NCBI GenBank assembly: GCA_947374445.1
Contig: CANCBY010000049.1
Location: 1-12,999 of the forward strand
Direction of reading: 5' to 3'
DNA: 12,999 nucleotides
Origin: Pseudobdellovibrionaceae bacterium
Lineage (GTDB): Bacteria > Bdellovibrionota > Bdellovibrionia > Bdellovibrionales > Bdellovibrionaceae
This document shows positions 7,544 through 12,999 of the stretch, one piece after another; positions within the stretch are counted from its first letter, which is position 1, and the number at the start of each line of letters is the position of its first letter. Made by a program: the position numbers and the translations under genes. The notes under the pieces were generated by a model that saw only the letters and a program-made list of their open reading frames with translations, had not been told where the DNA came from and searched no databases.

Positions 7544-7571
7544 ATTTTAAAGTTCTTCGAATTGAGTCTAA
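7544..7571 (-). promoter_or_regulatory. Possible promoter of the Cys-rich lipoprotein gene
   Basis: TAAAAT (7544-7549, - strand) matches five of six bases of the sigma-70 -10 box. A poor -35-like TTAGAC (7566-7571) lies 16 bases upstream. A start near 7537 would give a leader of about 28 bases with the GAGGAG site at 7518-7523. The -35 match is weak, so only the -10 has real support. Confidence 0.3.
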
Positions 7572-7679
7572 TTCAATCCCTGGGCCGTCTTGAGCGTGAG
7601 CTTTAAAGCACCTAAATTTGAACTGAGGCTATTTTTGGCTTTTGGGGTTGTCGAACTGTTTGCGAACAGGTGCCGCAAA

Positions 7680-7703
7680 AGGTCTTTTTCGCAGACCTAT
7701 TTT
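7680..7703. other. Small hairpin in the divergent spacer
   Basis: AGGTCT (7680-7685) and AGACCT (7693-7698) form a 6-bp stem with a 7-base T-rich loop, followed on the + strand by ATTTTG. It resembles a weak terminator on the + strand, yet no gene upstream on that strand needs one. It could close a short transcript begun within the spacer, but there is no other evidence for such a transcript. Confidence 0.3.
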
Positions 7704-7875
7704 GAAAAATTATCCAAGTGGCTAAAATTTTTCAGGCAGGGCCAGCAGGGGCAAGCTCAATAATGCGACAGCAAATAGCACCGACCCGCGCAAATACGGA
7801 CGTCTGGTCTTTTCTTATAAGTAAGAGCTTAAATACCTCTTTTCTGGGTTCTGAACTCAGGCTAATCTACAGGGC

Positions 7876-9336
7876 ATGAATCATTCTACTCAGCCCGATA
7901 TTTTAAAAGCCCTTCTCGTCGGAGTGCAGCTCCCGGGCGTCACTGACCAGGAGCTTGAAAGCTCAATGCAAGAGCTCGCGCGTCTTGTGACTACACTTGG
8001 ATACCAGGTAATTGGTTCGATCTCTCAGCGACGGGCCACTTCAAAAAGTGCGGCCGTGTTTGGCGATGGCAAACTCAAAGAGCTCGCAAAATGGACAGGC
8101 GGGACTGGTGTTGTGGCCTCAATGGTGGTTCACAAAAAGAGCAAAGCGGCCTTGAAGTTTTCTACGAACTCTTCTGAAAAAGATGAAGATGCGACCGATG
8201 ATTCTGATTTAGATTTAGAAGACTCAGCTGACGAAATTGAAGATTTGGATTCTTCTTTAGATTCAAAGCCTAAAGAAAAAGCAGATGTCGTTATTTTTGA
8301 TTGTGATTTATCGCCTTCGCAACTTCGCAATCTTGAAAGTGCAACCGGGGCTCAAGTTTTAGATCGAACGGGTGTCATCATCGAGATTTTTAGTCGCCAT
8401 GCGCGCACTAAATCGGCTCGACTTCAGGTGGAGATTGCAAGACTGACATACGTGGCTCCGCGCTTGCGTGAAACAGGTGGTGGAGGCGATCGTCAAGGCG
8501 GCGGTGTCGGCGGCAAAGGATCTGGCGAGACAGCTTTAGAGCTTGATAAAAGAAAAATTCGTGATCGCATCAAAGAACTTAAAATTGAATTGGCCTCGAT
8601 CGGACAAGAGCATCTCACTCGTCGCAGCCGTCGCGAGCAAGAAATTTCAGTAGCGCTGGTTGGTTACACCAATGCTGGTAAGTCTTCATTGATGCGAGCA
8701 ATGACCGGTAGCGAAGTTTTAGTGGCGGACAAACTTTTTGCCACGCTCGATACCACCGTGCGGCCTGTCTATCCTGAAACAAGACCTAAAATATTGCTGT
8801 CAGACACAGTTGGGTTTATCAAAAAGCTTCCTCATGATTTGGTGGCTTCTTTTAAATCGACTCTAGATGAGGCTCTGAATGCATCTCTATTACTGTTTGT
8901 CGTAGATTCATCGGACCCATCGTTTTTATCGCAACTTGAGGTAACAAAAACGGTCTTGGCTGAAGTTGGAGCTTCGGATGTTCCAAGTTTTTTAGTCCTG
9001 AATAAAAAAGATCGACTGAGTCCTGAAATGTTTGCGCAACTCAAGGCCGATTACCCAGAGGCCATATTTCTTTCGACTCGTGATAAGGCTGATCTTGAAA
9101 TGCTTCGGCAAAAGTTGATCCACTTTTTTGAAACTGAAATGAAGGACGAAGAAATTTTTGTTCCTTATTTGGCTCAAGGGATTATCGGTGATATCCGCGC
9201 AAAGATGCGAGTTCTTGGCGAGAGCTATGATGGTGATGGGGTCAAAGTACAAGTCCGTGGAACAGAAGAAGACATCAATAAGCTTAAAGCTAAGCTTAAA
9301 GCTCAAGCGCCTGATCCCAAGAAGAGTCGGTTTTGA
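7876..9336 (+). CDS. hflX: Ribosome-splitting GTPase HflX
   Basis: HflX binds 50S subunits and splits stalled or stress-arrested 70S ribosomes. The 486-aa protein has the HflX N-terminal domain (VFGDGK at 61-66, then VIFDCDLSPSQLRNLE at 139-154), the Gly-rich helical linker (about 200-219) and a GTPase domain: G1 GYTNAGKS (263-270), G2 around FATLDTT (288-294), G3 DTVGF (310-314) and G4 NKKD (376-379). It is about 60 residues longer than E. coli HflX (426). Most of the excess is an acidic Asp/Ser/Glu-rich insert at about 95-136, between conserved N-domain blocks. The start ATG has only AGGG one base away as ribosome site, but the homologous N-terminus (LLVGVQLPG) needs it. The stop overlaps the next gene's TTG start (TTGA), placing hflX first in a three-gene unit. 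Confidence 0.95.
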   Translation: MNHSTQPDILKALLVGVQLPGVTDQELESSMQELARLVTTLGYQVIGSISQRRATSKSAAVFGDGKLKELAKWTGGTGVVASMVVHKKSKAALKFSTNSSEKDEDATDDSDLDLEDSADEIEDLDSSLDSKPKEKADVVIFDCDLSPSQLRNLESATGAQVLDRTGVIIEIFSRHARTKSARLQVEIARLTYVAPRLRETGGGGDRQGGGVGGKGSGETALELDKRKIRDRIKELKIELASIGQEHLTRRSRREQEISVALVGYTNAGKSSLMRAMTGSEVLVADKLFATLDTTVRPVYPETRPKILLSDTVGFIKKLPHDLVASFKSTLDEALNASLLLFVVDSSDPSFLSQLEVTKTVLAEVGASDVPSFLVLNKKDRLSPEMFAQLKADYPEAIFLSTRDKADLEMLRQKLIHFFETEMKDEEIFVPYLAQGIIGDIRAKMRVLGESYDGDGVKVQVRGTEEDINKLKAKLKAQAPDPKKSRF

Positions 9337-9785
9337 AAGCGGACTCTACATCTATACAGCTATGGAGAGGATTCTTTCCGTCATGGAAGTTTTTTGATGA
9401 AATAGGGTTTGTTCCAAGCCTTCATTTTCGGGTGGCTGCTAGTGAAAACGAGATTCAGTTAAAAGCTTGGGATCCTGTAATTCAAAAAATACGCAGGCGC
9501 TGGTTGGATCTATTTTTTAATCCTCATGGCAACGCACTTCTTTTTACTGACACTTTAGTTCGTCAATTTGCAGATGATATTCAGGCAGGTGATTCGCCTG
9601 AGCAGTTAGAGCATGCGGTTTCGTTTAAAATTATTTATAACCTCGTTTTGCAAGAGGTTAAAAAGTACACGGTGATTGAGCCACAATTCTATTTTCAGTT
9701 CAAAGTTGTCATGACTCCGCTGTTAAATGAAAATAATAAAGCCTCAGAAGACCTCTTGATTTCATCGATTTATAGGGGCGCGTAG
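9333..9785 (+). CDS. Uncharacterised 150-aa protein between hflX and HTTM gene
   Basis: No family was recognised. The frame opens at TTG (9333), overlapping the hflX TGA by four bases; no in-frame ATG exists before codon 127, so the TTG, or another non-ATG codon, must be the start. The protein has no signal peptide and no clear membrane segment, so it should be cytoplasmic or bound to the inner membrane surface. Its N-terminal third is aromatic-rich (LWRGFFPSWKFFDEIG, 10-25). Next is a basic/aromatic block (IRRRWLDLFFNPHGN, 53-67), then helical sequence with many Leu, Val and Phe. The WLDLFFNPHGN block faintly recalls W-x-LF-x-PNP segments of small proteins found beside HTTM proteins elsewhere; this is inference. 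The HTTM gene follows after 3 bases, so the pair is almost certainly co-translated and may act together. Confidence 0.72.
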   Translation: MKADSTSIQLWRGFFPSWKFFDEIGFVPSLHFRVAASENEIQLKAWDPVIQKIRRRWLDLFFNPHGNALLFTDTLVRQFADDIQAGDSPEQLEHAVSFKIIYNLVLQEVKKYTVIEPQFYFQFKVVMTPLLNENNKASEDLLISSIYRGA

Positions 9786-9788
9786 GTC

Positions 9789-10607
9789 ATGGAACTTTAT
9801 TTTGATCGGCCTCTTTTTGTAATTCGTTTCATACAAATGGCGTTGTCGCTGGTGCTGATGCTGCAAACTTTTGAATTTTTTCAGCTCTTGTCTGACATGG
9901 GACCAACAGAAAAGTTTGCTTGGAAAAATTTTCGCGGAGATTTTTTGGCCTTTCCTAAACCAGTGTTGGCCATTTTTGATTTCATTTATAGAGAGCCTGT
10001 TTTTAAGATTTTATTGGTTTTGCGTTTCGCTGTTTGTGCTCTGACTTTAATTCCGTCTACTTTGGGCCTTTTGCCAGGGCTTGCTTTCGCGCAACTGATC
10101 TTTAGTTTGATCATTATCTGGCGGTGGCGCGGGGCCTTTAACGGAGGCAGTGACTTTATGTCCTTGGTTCTGCTAATGGCGGTGGCCGCGAGCATGTTAT
10201 TTTTCCGCAATGTTTTTGTTGCGAAAGCAGCCATCTGGTATGTGGCGGTGCAAGTGAGTCTTTCTTATTTTATGGCAGGTGCGGCAAAGGTGCAGCGAGC
10301 AGATTGGCTTTCGGGTCAGGCGCTCAAGGGATTTTTAAAAACTTCGATTTATGCAGAGCCAATTTGGTTGAGAAAATTGGCCATGAATTCTTTGTGCTTG
10401 AAGTTAGCGACGTGGGGATTTTTATTTTTTGAAATTTTATTTCCGTTCAGTTTATTAAAGCCCCACTGGTGTCTTGGATTTTTGTTTGTTGGGGCCCTTT
10501 TTCATTTGTCTAATTTTATTATCTTCGGGCTGAATCGATTTTTTTGGATTTGGTTGGTCGCTTACCCAGCCGTCTATTGCAGTTCACTTTTACTGCTTCG
10601 GCATTGA
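9789..10607 (+). CDS. HTTM-family multi-pass membrane protein (vitamin K-dependent carboxylase-like)
   Basis: The 272-aa protein has about seven or eight hydrophobic helices (near 8-31, 72-92, 96-112, 122-138, 146-166, 203-223, 228-247, 250-270), so it sits in the inner membrane. Several blocks fit the HTTM (horizontally transferred transmembrane) family, which includes vertebrate gamma-glutamyl carboxylase: NGGSDFMSLVLL (118-129), YFMAGAAKVQRADWLSG (160-176) and FHLSNFIIFGLNRFFW (238-253). The AG-x-x-K-x-x-x-x-DW block corresponds to the human enzyme segment with the proposed catalytic Lys218; K167 occupies that place here, judged from memory. The soluble domains of the animal enzyme are absent. 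No substrate is known; carboxylation is not implied. AGGGG lies about nine bases before ATG, which is 3 bases after the preceding stop. No U-rich terminator follows; a hairpin at 10617-10648 is nearest. Confidence 0.78.
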   Translation: MELYFDRPLFVIRFIQMALSLVLMLQTFEFFQLLSDMGPTEKFAWKNFRGDFLAFPKPVLAIFDFIYREPVFKILLVLRFAVCALTLIPSTLGLLPGLAFAQLIFSLIIIWRWRGAFNGGSDFMSLVLLMAVAASMLFFRNVFVAKAAIWYVAVQVSLSYFMAGAAKVQRADWLSGQALKGFLKTSIYAEPIWLRKLAMNSLCLKLATWGFLFFEILFPFSLLKPHWCLGFLFVGALFHLSNFIIFGLNRFFWIWLVAYPAVYCSSLLLLRH

Positions 10608-10616
10608 TTGAAATCG

Positions 10617-10648
10617 GCGATCTCAATTGGCTCCCTCTAAGAGATCGC
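10617..10648. other. Hairpin between convergent genes
   Basis: GCGATCTC (10617-10624) and GAGATCGC (10641-10648) form a perfect 8-bp stem with a 16-base loop. It spans the last codons and stop of the - strand hydrolase gene (TGA at 10623-10625) and begins ten bases after the HTTM stop. Neither side has a T-run, so a factor-independent terminator is doubtful; it may be an RNA 3'-end stabiliser. Confidence 0.45.
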
Positions 10649-12293
10649 TTCTGAACATAGCATGAAATGCAGAGTTCTTTTTTGAGGGTCCTTTGTAAAC
10701 GCTCAAATCTTCACCGCGATAATTCTCTAAATCTAGCAACATATCTTTGAGCGGCAAAAGCAGACCTGCATGATTTTTAGAGTACTTTGCTTCAGTTGCT
10801 ACTAAGCGGGCTTGCAAGACGTCTGCGGTTCGGTTCAGGGTTGTCACCATGGCTGCAATTTGGGGGGTCATATTCTTAGGAAGTGTGGCTGTAAAATCAA
10901 CGACCACCTTGCCTCCGATTTTGATCGCTGGAATATCAAGCCACCTTGCGAGCCAGTAGCCTTCGGCACCAATTTTTACAATCTCTGATGGGTAAAATTT
11001 ATAACGATATTTTTTCATCCAGTCATACATTCCAACAAGAATAGCATCTTTGTAGCGCAGGCCTTTGACTTTGCGATAGTCTCGCCATTCAGCCAGCATA
11101 TCAAAGCGAGTATCTAACTCCATATCTCCAGGAGCAAAAACTCTTTGTGTTGTAATTTCCATGGTGCGGACAAGATCGTTTTCAGCAGCTGGAGTGATCG
11201 TCGTAAAAAAGAGCGGCATCTTGACTCCAACTTGCGAGTAGCCAAGAGATGCAATTTCAGAGCAAAAAACTTCGGTCGTGTTGCTAAGATCCATTTTGAA
11301 ATCATAAGGCACGTTGAAATCAGGATGATTTGCTTTCATAGCCCAATGAGCCGGATTGAGTTTACTCAGTGGGTTTCGTCGGAATTTTTCGTATTCTGAT
11401 GCATTGTGAGCTGTCACAAAATCATAGGAGGCTTTCGCTGCCTGATGTGCAAGTTGTGCGTCGGGGTAGCGGAATTGAACATTGCGGGCATTGCCATCTT
11501 CTAAGTAGGTTTTGAGTGGGCGTATTGTTGAGCCGAGTTCGATATGTGCTTCCATAATCAAGACGTTTGGATTTTTAATTGCTTCTTCGAGAGAATAGAT
11601 CCGGCCAGAGCTATCGCCTTTGATGTAGACAAAAGCTACGTGAGAAAACTGTGAATCAACGACTCCGATTTTGGCAATAGCAGCGCTTGTAGCGGCATTT
11701 CCGCGGCTGGCAATTACGTCGCCGGAGCGAATACCGATTTGCGAACTTGAATCAACTTTTTCAAGCCAGGGTTCTTCGCCGGTAAAAGTCCCATAAAAAA
11801 CAGGATCCGTTTTTTCATCAAAAGGCTTTACCTGCAGAAATGTTTCACCCAGGTAGTCTTCAATGTATCTAGCTGCACGATTGACGTTTCGGATGGCTGT
11901 TATGCAGCTCGACTCTTGGATTGCTGGAGTGATTTCTTTGGTTTCGACAAAACCTTTGAGGCGCTGTCGGAGTTGTGCTCGCGCTTGAAATAGATTGCGG
12001 ATCACTTCGCGATAGTTTTTGGCTAAATCTTGGGCGTCAAAATAGTAGGGATCAATTTGGCTCACATCATCGTAGATGGCAGTCAAAGTTGAAGCGCAGT
12101 TCTGCGCTGTCAGTCCTTGGGGATTTTGCACAAAATCTAAAAATTCTTTACTGCCCTGAAGGAGATTTTTTGGAAGATTGAGCTTTGGAGATTCGCTAGA
12201 AAGTTCAATTTGTGCTGGAGTGGTTCTTTTAACTATTTGATAGCCAATAAAAGCAAACACACAAAAGCCAAAAAGCAGTCCGATTTTTTTCAT
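10623..12293 (-). CDS. Membrane-anchored YiiX/C92-like cysteine hydrolase (permuted NlpC/P60 fold)
   Basis: The 556-aa protein starts with a hydrophobic segment (4-20) lacking a clear cleavage site, so it is probably anchored in the inner membrane with a periplasmic body. Residues about 185-350 resemble the YiiX/YaeF (peptidase C92) group of circularly permuted papain-like enzymes: SGDVIASRG (190-198), FSHVAFVY with His218, the MEAHIELGSTIRPL strand pair (248-261), and EVFCSEI with Cys344. His before Cys is the expected permuted order. These enzymes hydrolyse amide or thioester bonds in peptides, lipids or cell wall; the substrate here is unknown. The N-terminal helical region (about 45-155) and the C-terminal 200 residues are not recognised and make it much longer than YiiX (about 200). 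GGGAG (12301-12305) lies 7 bases before ATG. It follows tRNA-Leu on the same strand, past a terminator. Confidence 0.7.
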   Translation of the reverse strand: MKKIGLLFGFCVFAFIGYQIVKRTTPAQIELSSESPKLNLPKNLLQGSKEFLDFVQNPQGLTAQNCASTLTAIYDDVSQIDPYYFDAQDLAKNYREVIRNLFQARAQLRQRLKGFVETKEITPAIQESSCITAIRNVNRAARYIEDYLGETFLQVKPFDEKTDPVFYGTFTGEEPWLEKVDSSSQIGIRSGDVIASRGNAATSAAIAKIGVVDSQFSHVAFVYIKGDSSGRIYSLEEAIKNPNVLIMEAHIELGSTIRPLKTYLEDGNARNVQFRYPDAQLAHQAAKASYDFVTAHNASEYEKFRRNPLSKLNPAHWAMKANHPDFNVPYDFKMDLSNTTEVFCSEIASLGYSQVGVKMPLFFTTITPAAENDLVRTMEITTQRVFAPGDMELDTRFDMLAEWRDYRKVKGLRYKDAILVGMYDWMKKYRYKFYPSEIVKIGAEGYWLARWLDIPAIKIGGKVVVDFTATLPKNMTPQIAAMVTTLNRTADVLQARLVATEAKYSKNHAGLLLPLKDMLLDLENYRGEDLSVYKGPSKKNSAFHAMFRSDLLEGAN

Positions 12294-12363
12294 AAGTAAT
12301 CTCCCTGCTTAGAATTTTAGCTGAAGGAGGATTTGCTTGCGAGACCTGCTAGACTAAAGAACC

Positions 12364-12390
12364 AAAAATCCAACCCGTGAAATGAGTTGG
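12364..12390 (-). terminator. Intrinsic terminator of tRNA-Leu, overlapping its CCA end
   Basis: On the - strand CCAACTC (12390-12384) and GGGTTGG (12376-12370) form a 7-bp stem (one G-T pair) with loop ATTTCAC, followed by ATTTTT (12369-12364). The first three stem bases are the encoded CCA of the tRNA. The stem and T-run are good for an intrinsic terminator, and no other is seen before the hydrolase gene at 12293. Confidence 0.65.
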
Positions 12391-12472
12391 TACCCGGGAC
12401 AGGACTTGAACCTGCACACCTTTCGGCACCAGATCCTAAGTCTGGCGTGTCTGCCAATTCCACCACCCGGGC
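12388..12472 (-). tRNA. tRNA-Leu (anticodon UAG), CCA encoded
   Basis: The 85-base - strand sequence folds as a class II tRNA. The acceptor stem GCCCGGG pairs with CCCGGGT (G-U at 1-72), followed by discriminator A and genomic CCA (12390-12388). The D-arm holds GGAATTGGCAGAC; the anticodon stem CCAGA/TCTGG encloses loop CTTAGGA with anticodon TAG at 12438-12436. The long variable arm is TGCCGAAAGGTG, and the T-arm CAGG-TTCAAGT-CCTG. A long variable arm, TAG anticodon and discriminator A identify leucine, reading CUA/CUN codons. The sequence is close to E. coli tRNA-Leu(UAG). Confidence 0.96.
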
Positions 12473-12509
12473 ACATAAAAACGAGAAGTGTCTAAAAGTG
12501 AAGAGACAG

Positions 12510-12556
12510 TTGCCATTGTGGCGTGCGGCTTGTCAAATATTTGCCAACACTTGCCA
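12510..12556. repeat. Phased TTGYCA hexamers with an 18-bp palindrome upstream of tRNA-Leu
   Basis: Four hexamers on the + strand, TTGCCA (12510), TTGTCA (12530), TTGCCA (12541) and TTGCCA (12551), are spaced 20, 11 and 10 bases, that is, about two, one and one helical turns. The middle pair forms an imperfect palindrome (12530-12547, TTGTCAAAT/ATTTGCCAA, one mismatched pair). On the - strand the same place gives a perfect TTGACA (-35 consensus, 12536-12531), but no good -10 lies 16-18 bases on. It could be an operator or upstream activating site for tRNA-Leu. Confidence 0.35.
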
Positions 12557-12587
12557 CAGCGCCTCTAAAAATTTGGGTAGATCTTTT

Positions 12588-12614
12588 AAAATCTGACCTA
12601 AAGATACAGAGGTC
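12588..12614 (-). terminator. Possible weak terminator after gcvH
   Basis: On the - strand GACCT (12614-12610) and AGGTC (12599-12595) form a 5-bp stem with a 10-base loop, followed by AGATTTT. A second hairpin upstream, CGCTGAT/ATCAGCG (12646-12640 and 12620-12614), has a 7-bp stem, begins in the last gcvH codons and has a 19-base loop. Either or both may end the gcvH transcript; the T-run is short. Confidence 0.35.
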
Positions 12615-12633
12615 GCTGATGGTCTTTTGCCGA

Positions 12634-12999
12634 CTATTTATCAGCGATAAGTTTTTTATAGTCTGGAGCTCGCATCAGGTTTGCGAGTTCTTTTTCGGTG
12701 TCCATCTCGATGCGGATCAACCAGCCATTATTGACCGGGTCGTCGTTCAAAACAGAAGGGTCGTCAGTCAAAGAAGTGTTCACTTCGATCACAGTGCCTG
12801 AAACAGGAGCAAAAAGGTCGCTCACGGCTTTCACGCTCTCGACAACGCCAAAAGATTCGTTCTGAGTGACTTTAGCGCCCTCTTCAGGAAGCTCAACGTA
12901 AACAACTTCACCCAATGAGTGTTGCGCGTATTCAGTGATCCCTACGGTCACGATATTCTCGTCAACCTGAGCCCATTCGTGATCTTTAGTGTAGTAGTA
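12634..12999 (-). CDS. gcvH: Glycine cleavage system H protein (5' end outside window)
   Basis: GcvH is the lipoylated carrier that shuttles the aminomethyl group between the P, T and L proteins of the cytoplasmic glycine cleavage system. The frame is open from the right edge of the window to TAG at 12636-12634, giving 121 residues. It begins YYYTKDHEWA, the usual H-protein start region, so only about five to eight residues lie outside; the in-frame GTG at 12951 is internal. VGITEYAQHSLGEVVYVELP and FGVVESVKAVSDL-type blocks are diagnostic. The lipoyl-lysine is visible residue 57 (codon 12831-12829) in ESVKA. Full length would be about 127, normal for the family. The gene to its right would be expected to be gcvT on the same strand; this is not visible. 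The tRNA-Leu lies 161 bases downstream. Confidence 0.95.
   Translation of the reverse strand, partial: YYYTKDHEWAQVDENIVTVGITEYAQHSLGEVVYVELPEEGAKVTQNESFGVVESVKAVSDLFAPVSGTVIEVNTSLTDDPSVLNDDPVNNGWLIRIEMDTEKELANLMRAPDYKKLIADK

Larger units (their letters stand above)
7510..7875. other. Divergent intergenic region between lipoprotein gene and hflX
   Basis: No open frame of credible length or RNA gene was recognised in these 366 bases. It must hold the promoters of both flanking genes. On the hflX side, -10-like boxes are TATAAG (7816-7821, inside palindrome CTTATAAG) and TAAATA (7829-7834), neither with a good -35. The middle holds two small hairpins: CTGTT/AACAG around TGCG (7656-7669) and AGGTCT/AGACCT (7680-7698). 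The spacer is longer than two simple promoters need, so an unrecognised small RNA or regulator site cannot be excluded. Confidence 0.6.

Noticed and set aside
8992..9306. Open frame of 104 codons on the - strand
   Set aside because: It is antisense to the hflX C-terminal region and has no recognisable features.
9789..10607. DoxX-type or generic membrane protein for the last gene of the hflX unit
   Set aside because: The YFMAGAAKVQRADWLSG and FHLSNFIIFGLNRFFW blocks fit HTTM better, though a profile search was not possible.
12387..12596. Open frame of 69 codons on the + strand
   Set aside because: It runs antisense through tRNA-Leu; such frames arise from tRNA sequence, and nothing else supports a gene.

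Overview
The window reads as an ordinary chromosomal stretch of a Gram-negative bacterium. It has lipid A-type metabolism, a lipoprotein with a lipobox, and a beta-barrel-like protein ending in Phe. Gene style and content (FtsZ with a Gln/Pro-rich linker, small Gly/Ser-rich secreted proteins, YiiX-like hydrolase, HTTM protein) suggest a Bdellovibrio-like member of the Bdellovibrionota. That placement is inference from general resemblance, not a search. No transposase, integrase, phage gene, CRISPR array or clear foreign island was seen.

Layout. Positions 1-1103 (+ strand): the 3' end of ftsZ, then an LpxH-type phosphoesterase 11 bases later, closed by a hairpin that lies inside the last codons of the gene and can serve both strands. 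Positions 1141-7509 (- strand): a Cys-rich lipoprotein gene (7509-6808), then a tight prlC-nadK-recN run (oligopeptidase A, NAD kinase, RecN; ATGA overlap and a 4-base gap), then a small outer-membrane-type protein. A 366-base divergent spacer (7510-7875) separates these from a + strand unit: hflX, an unrecognised 150-aa protein and an HTTM-family membrane protein, joined by a TTGA stop/start overlap and a 3-base gap. Converging on that unit is a 556-aa membrane-anchored YiiX/C92-like cysteine hydrolase (- strand). Upstream of it are tRNA-Leu(UAG), whose terminator hairpin starts in the encoded CCA end, and the 3' part of gcvH, which runs off the right edge.

Functional reading. Most genes are core housekeeping: division, lipid A synthesis, NADP supply, DNA repair, peptide turnover, ribosome rescue, glycine cleavage and leucine decoding. 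The less ordinary parts are the hflX-orf-HTTM unit (a ribosome-splitting GTPase tied to a membrane protein related to vitamin K-dependent carboxylase), the acidic insert in HflX, a 10-residue tandem duplication in RecN next to its QHE motif, the Cys-rich lipoprotein, and a phased-repeat/palindrome cluster between tRNA-Leu and gcvH. I did not find a defence, toxin or mobile system. The best candidate for something undescribed is the HTTM operon.
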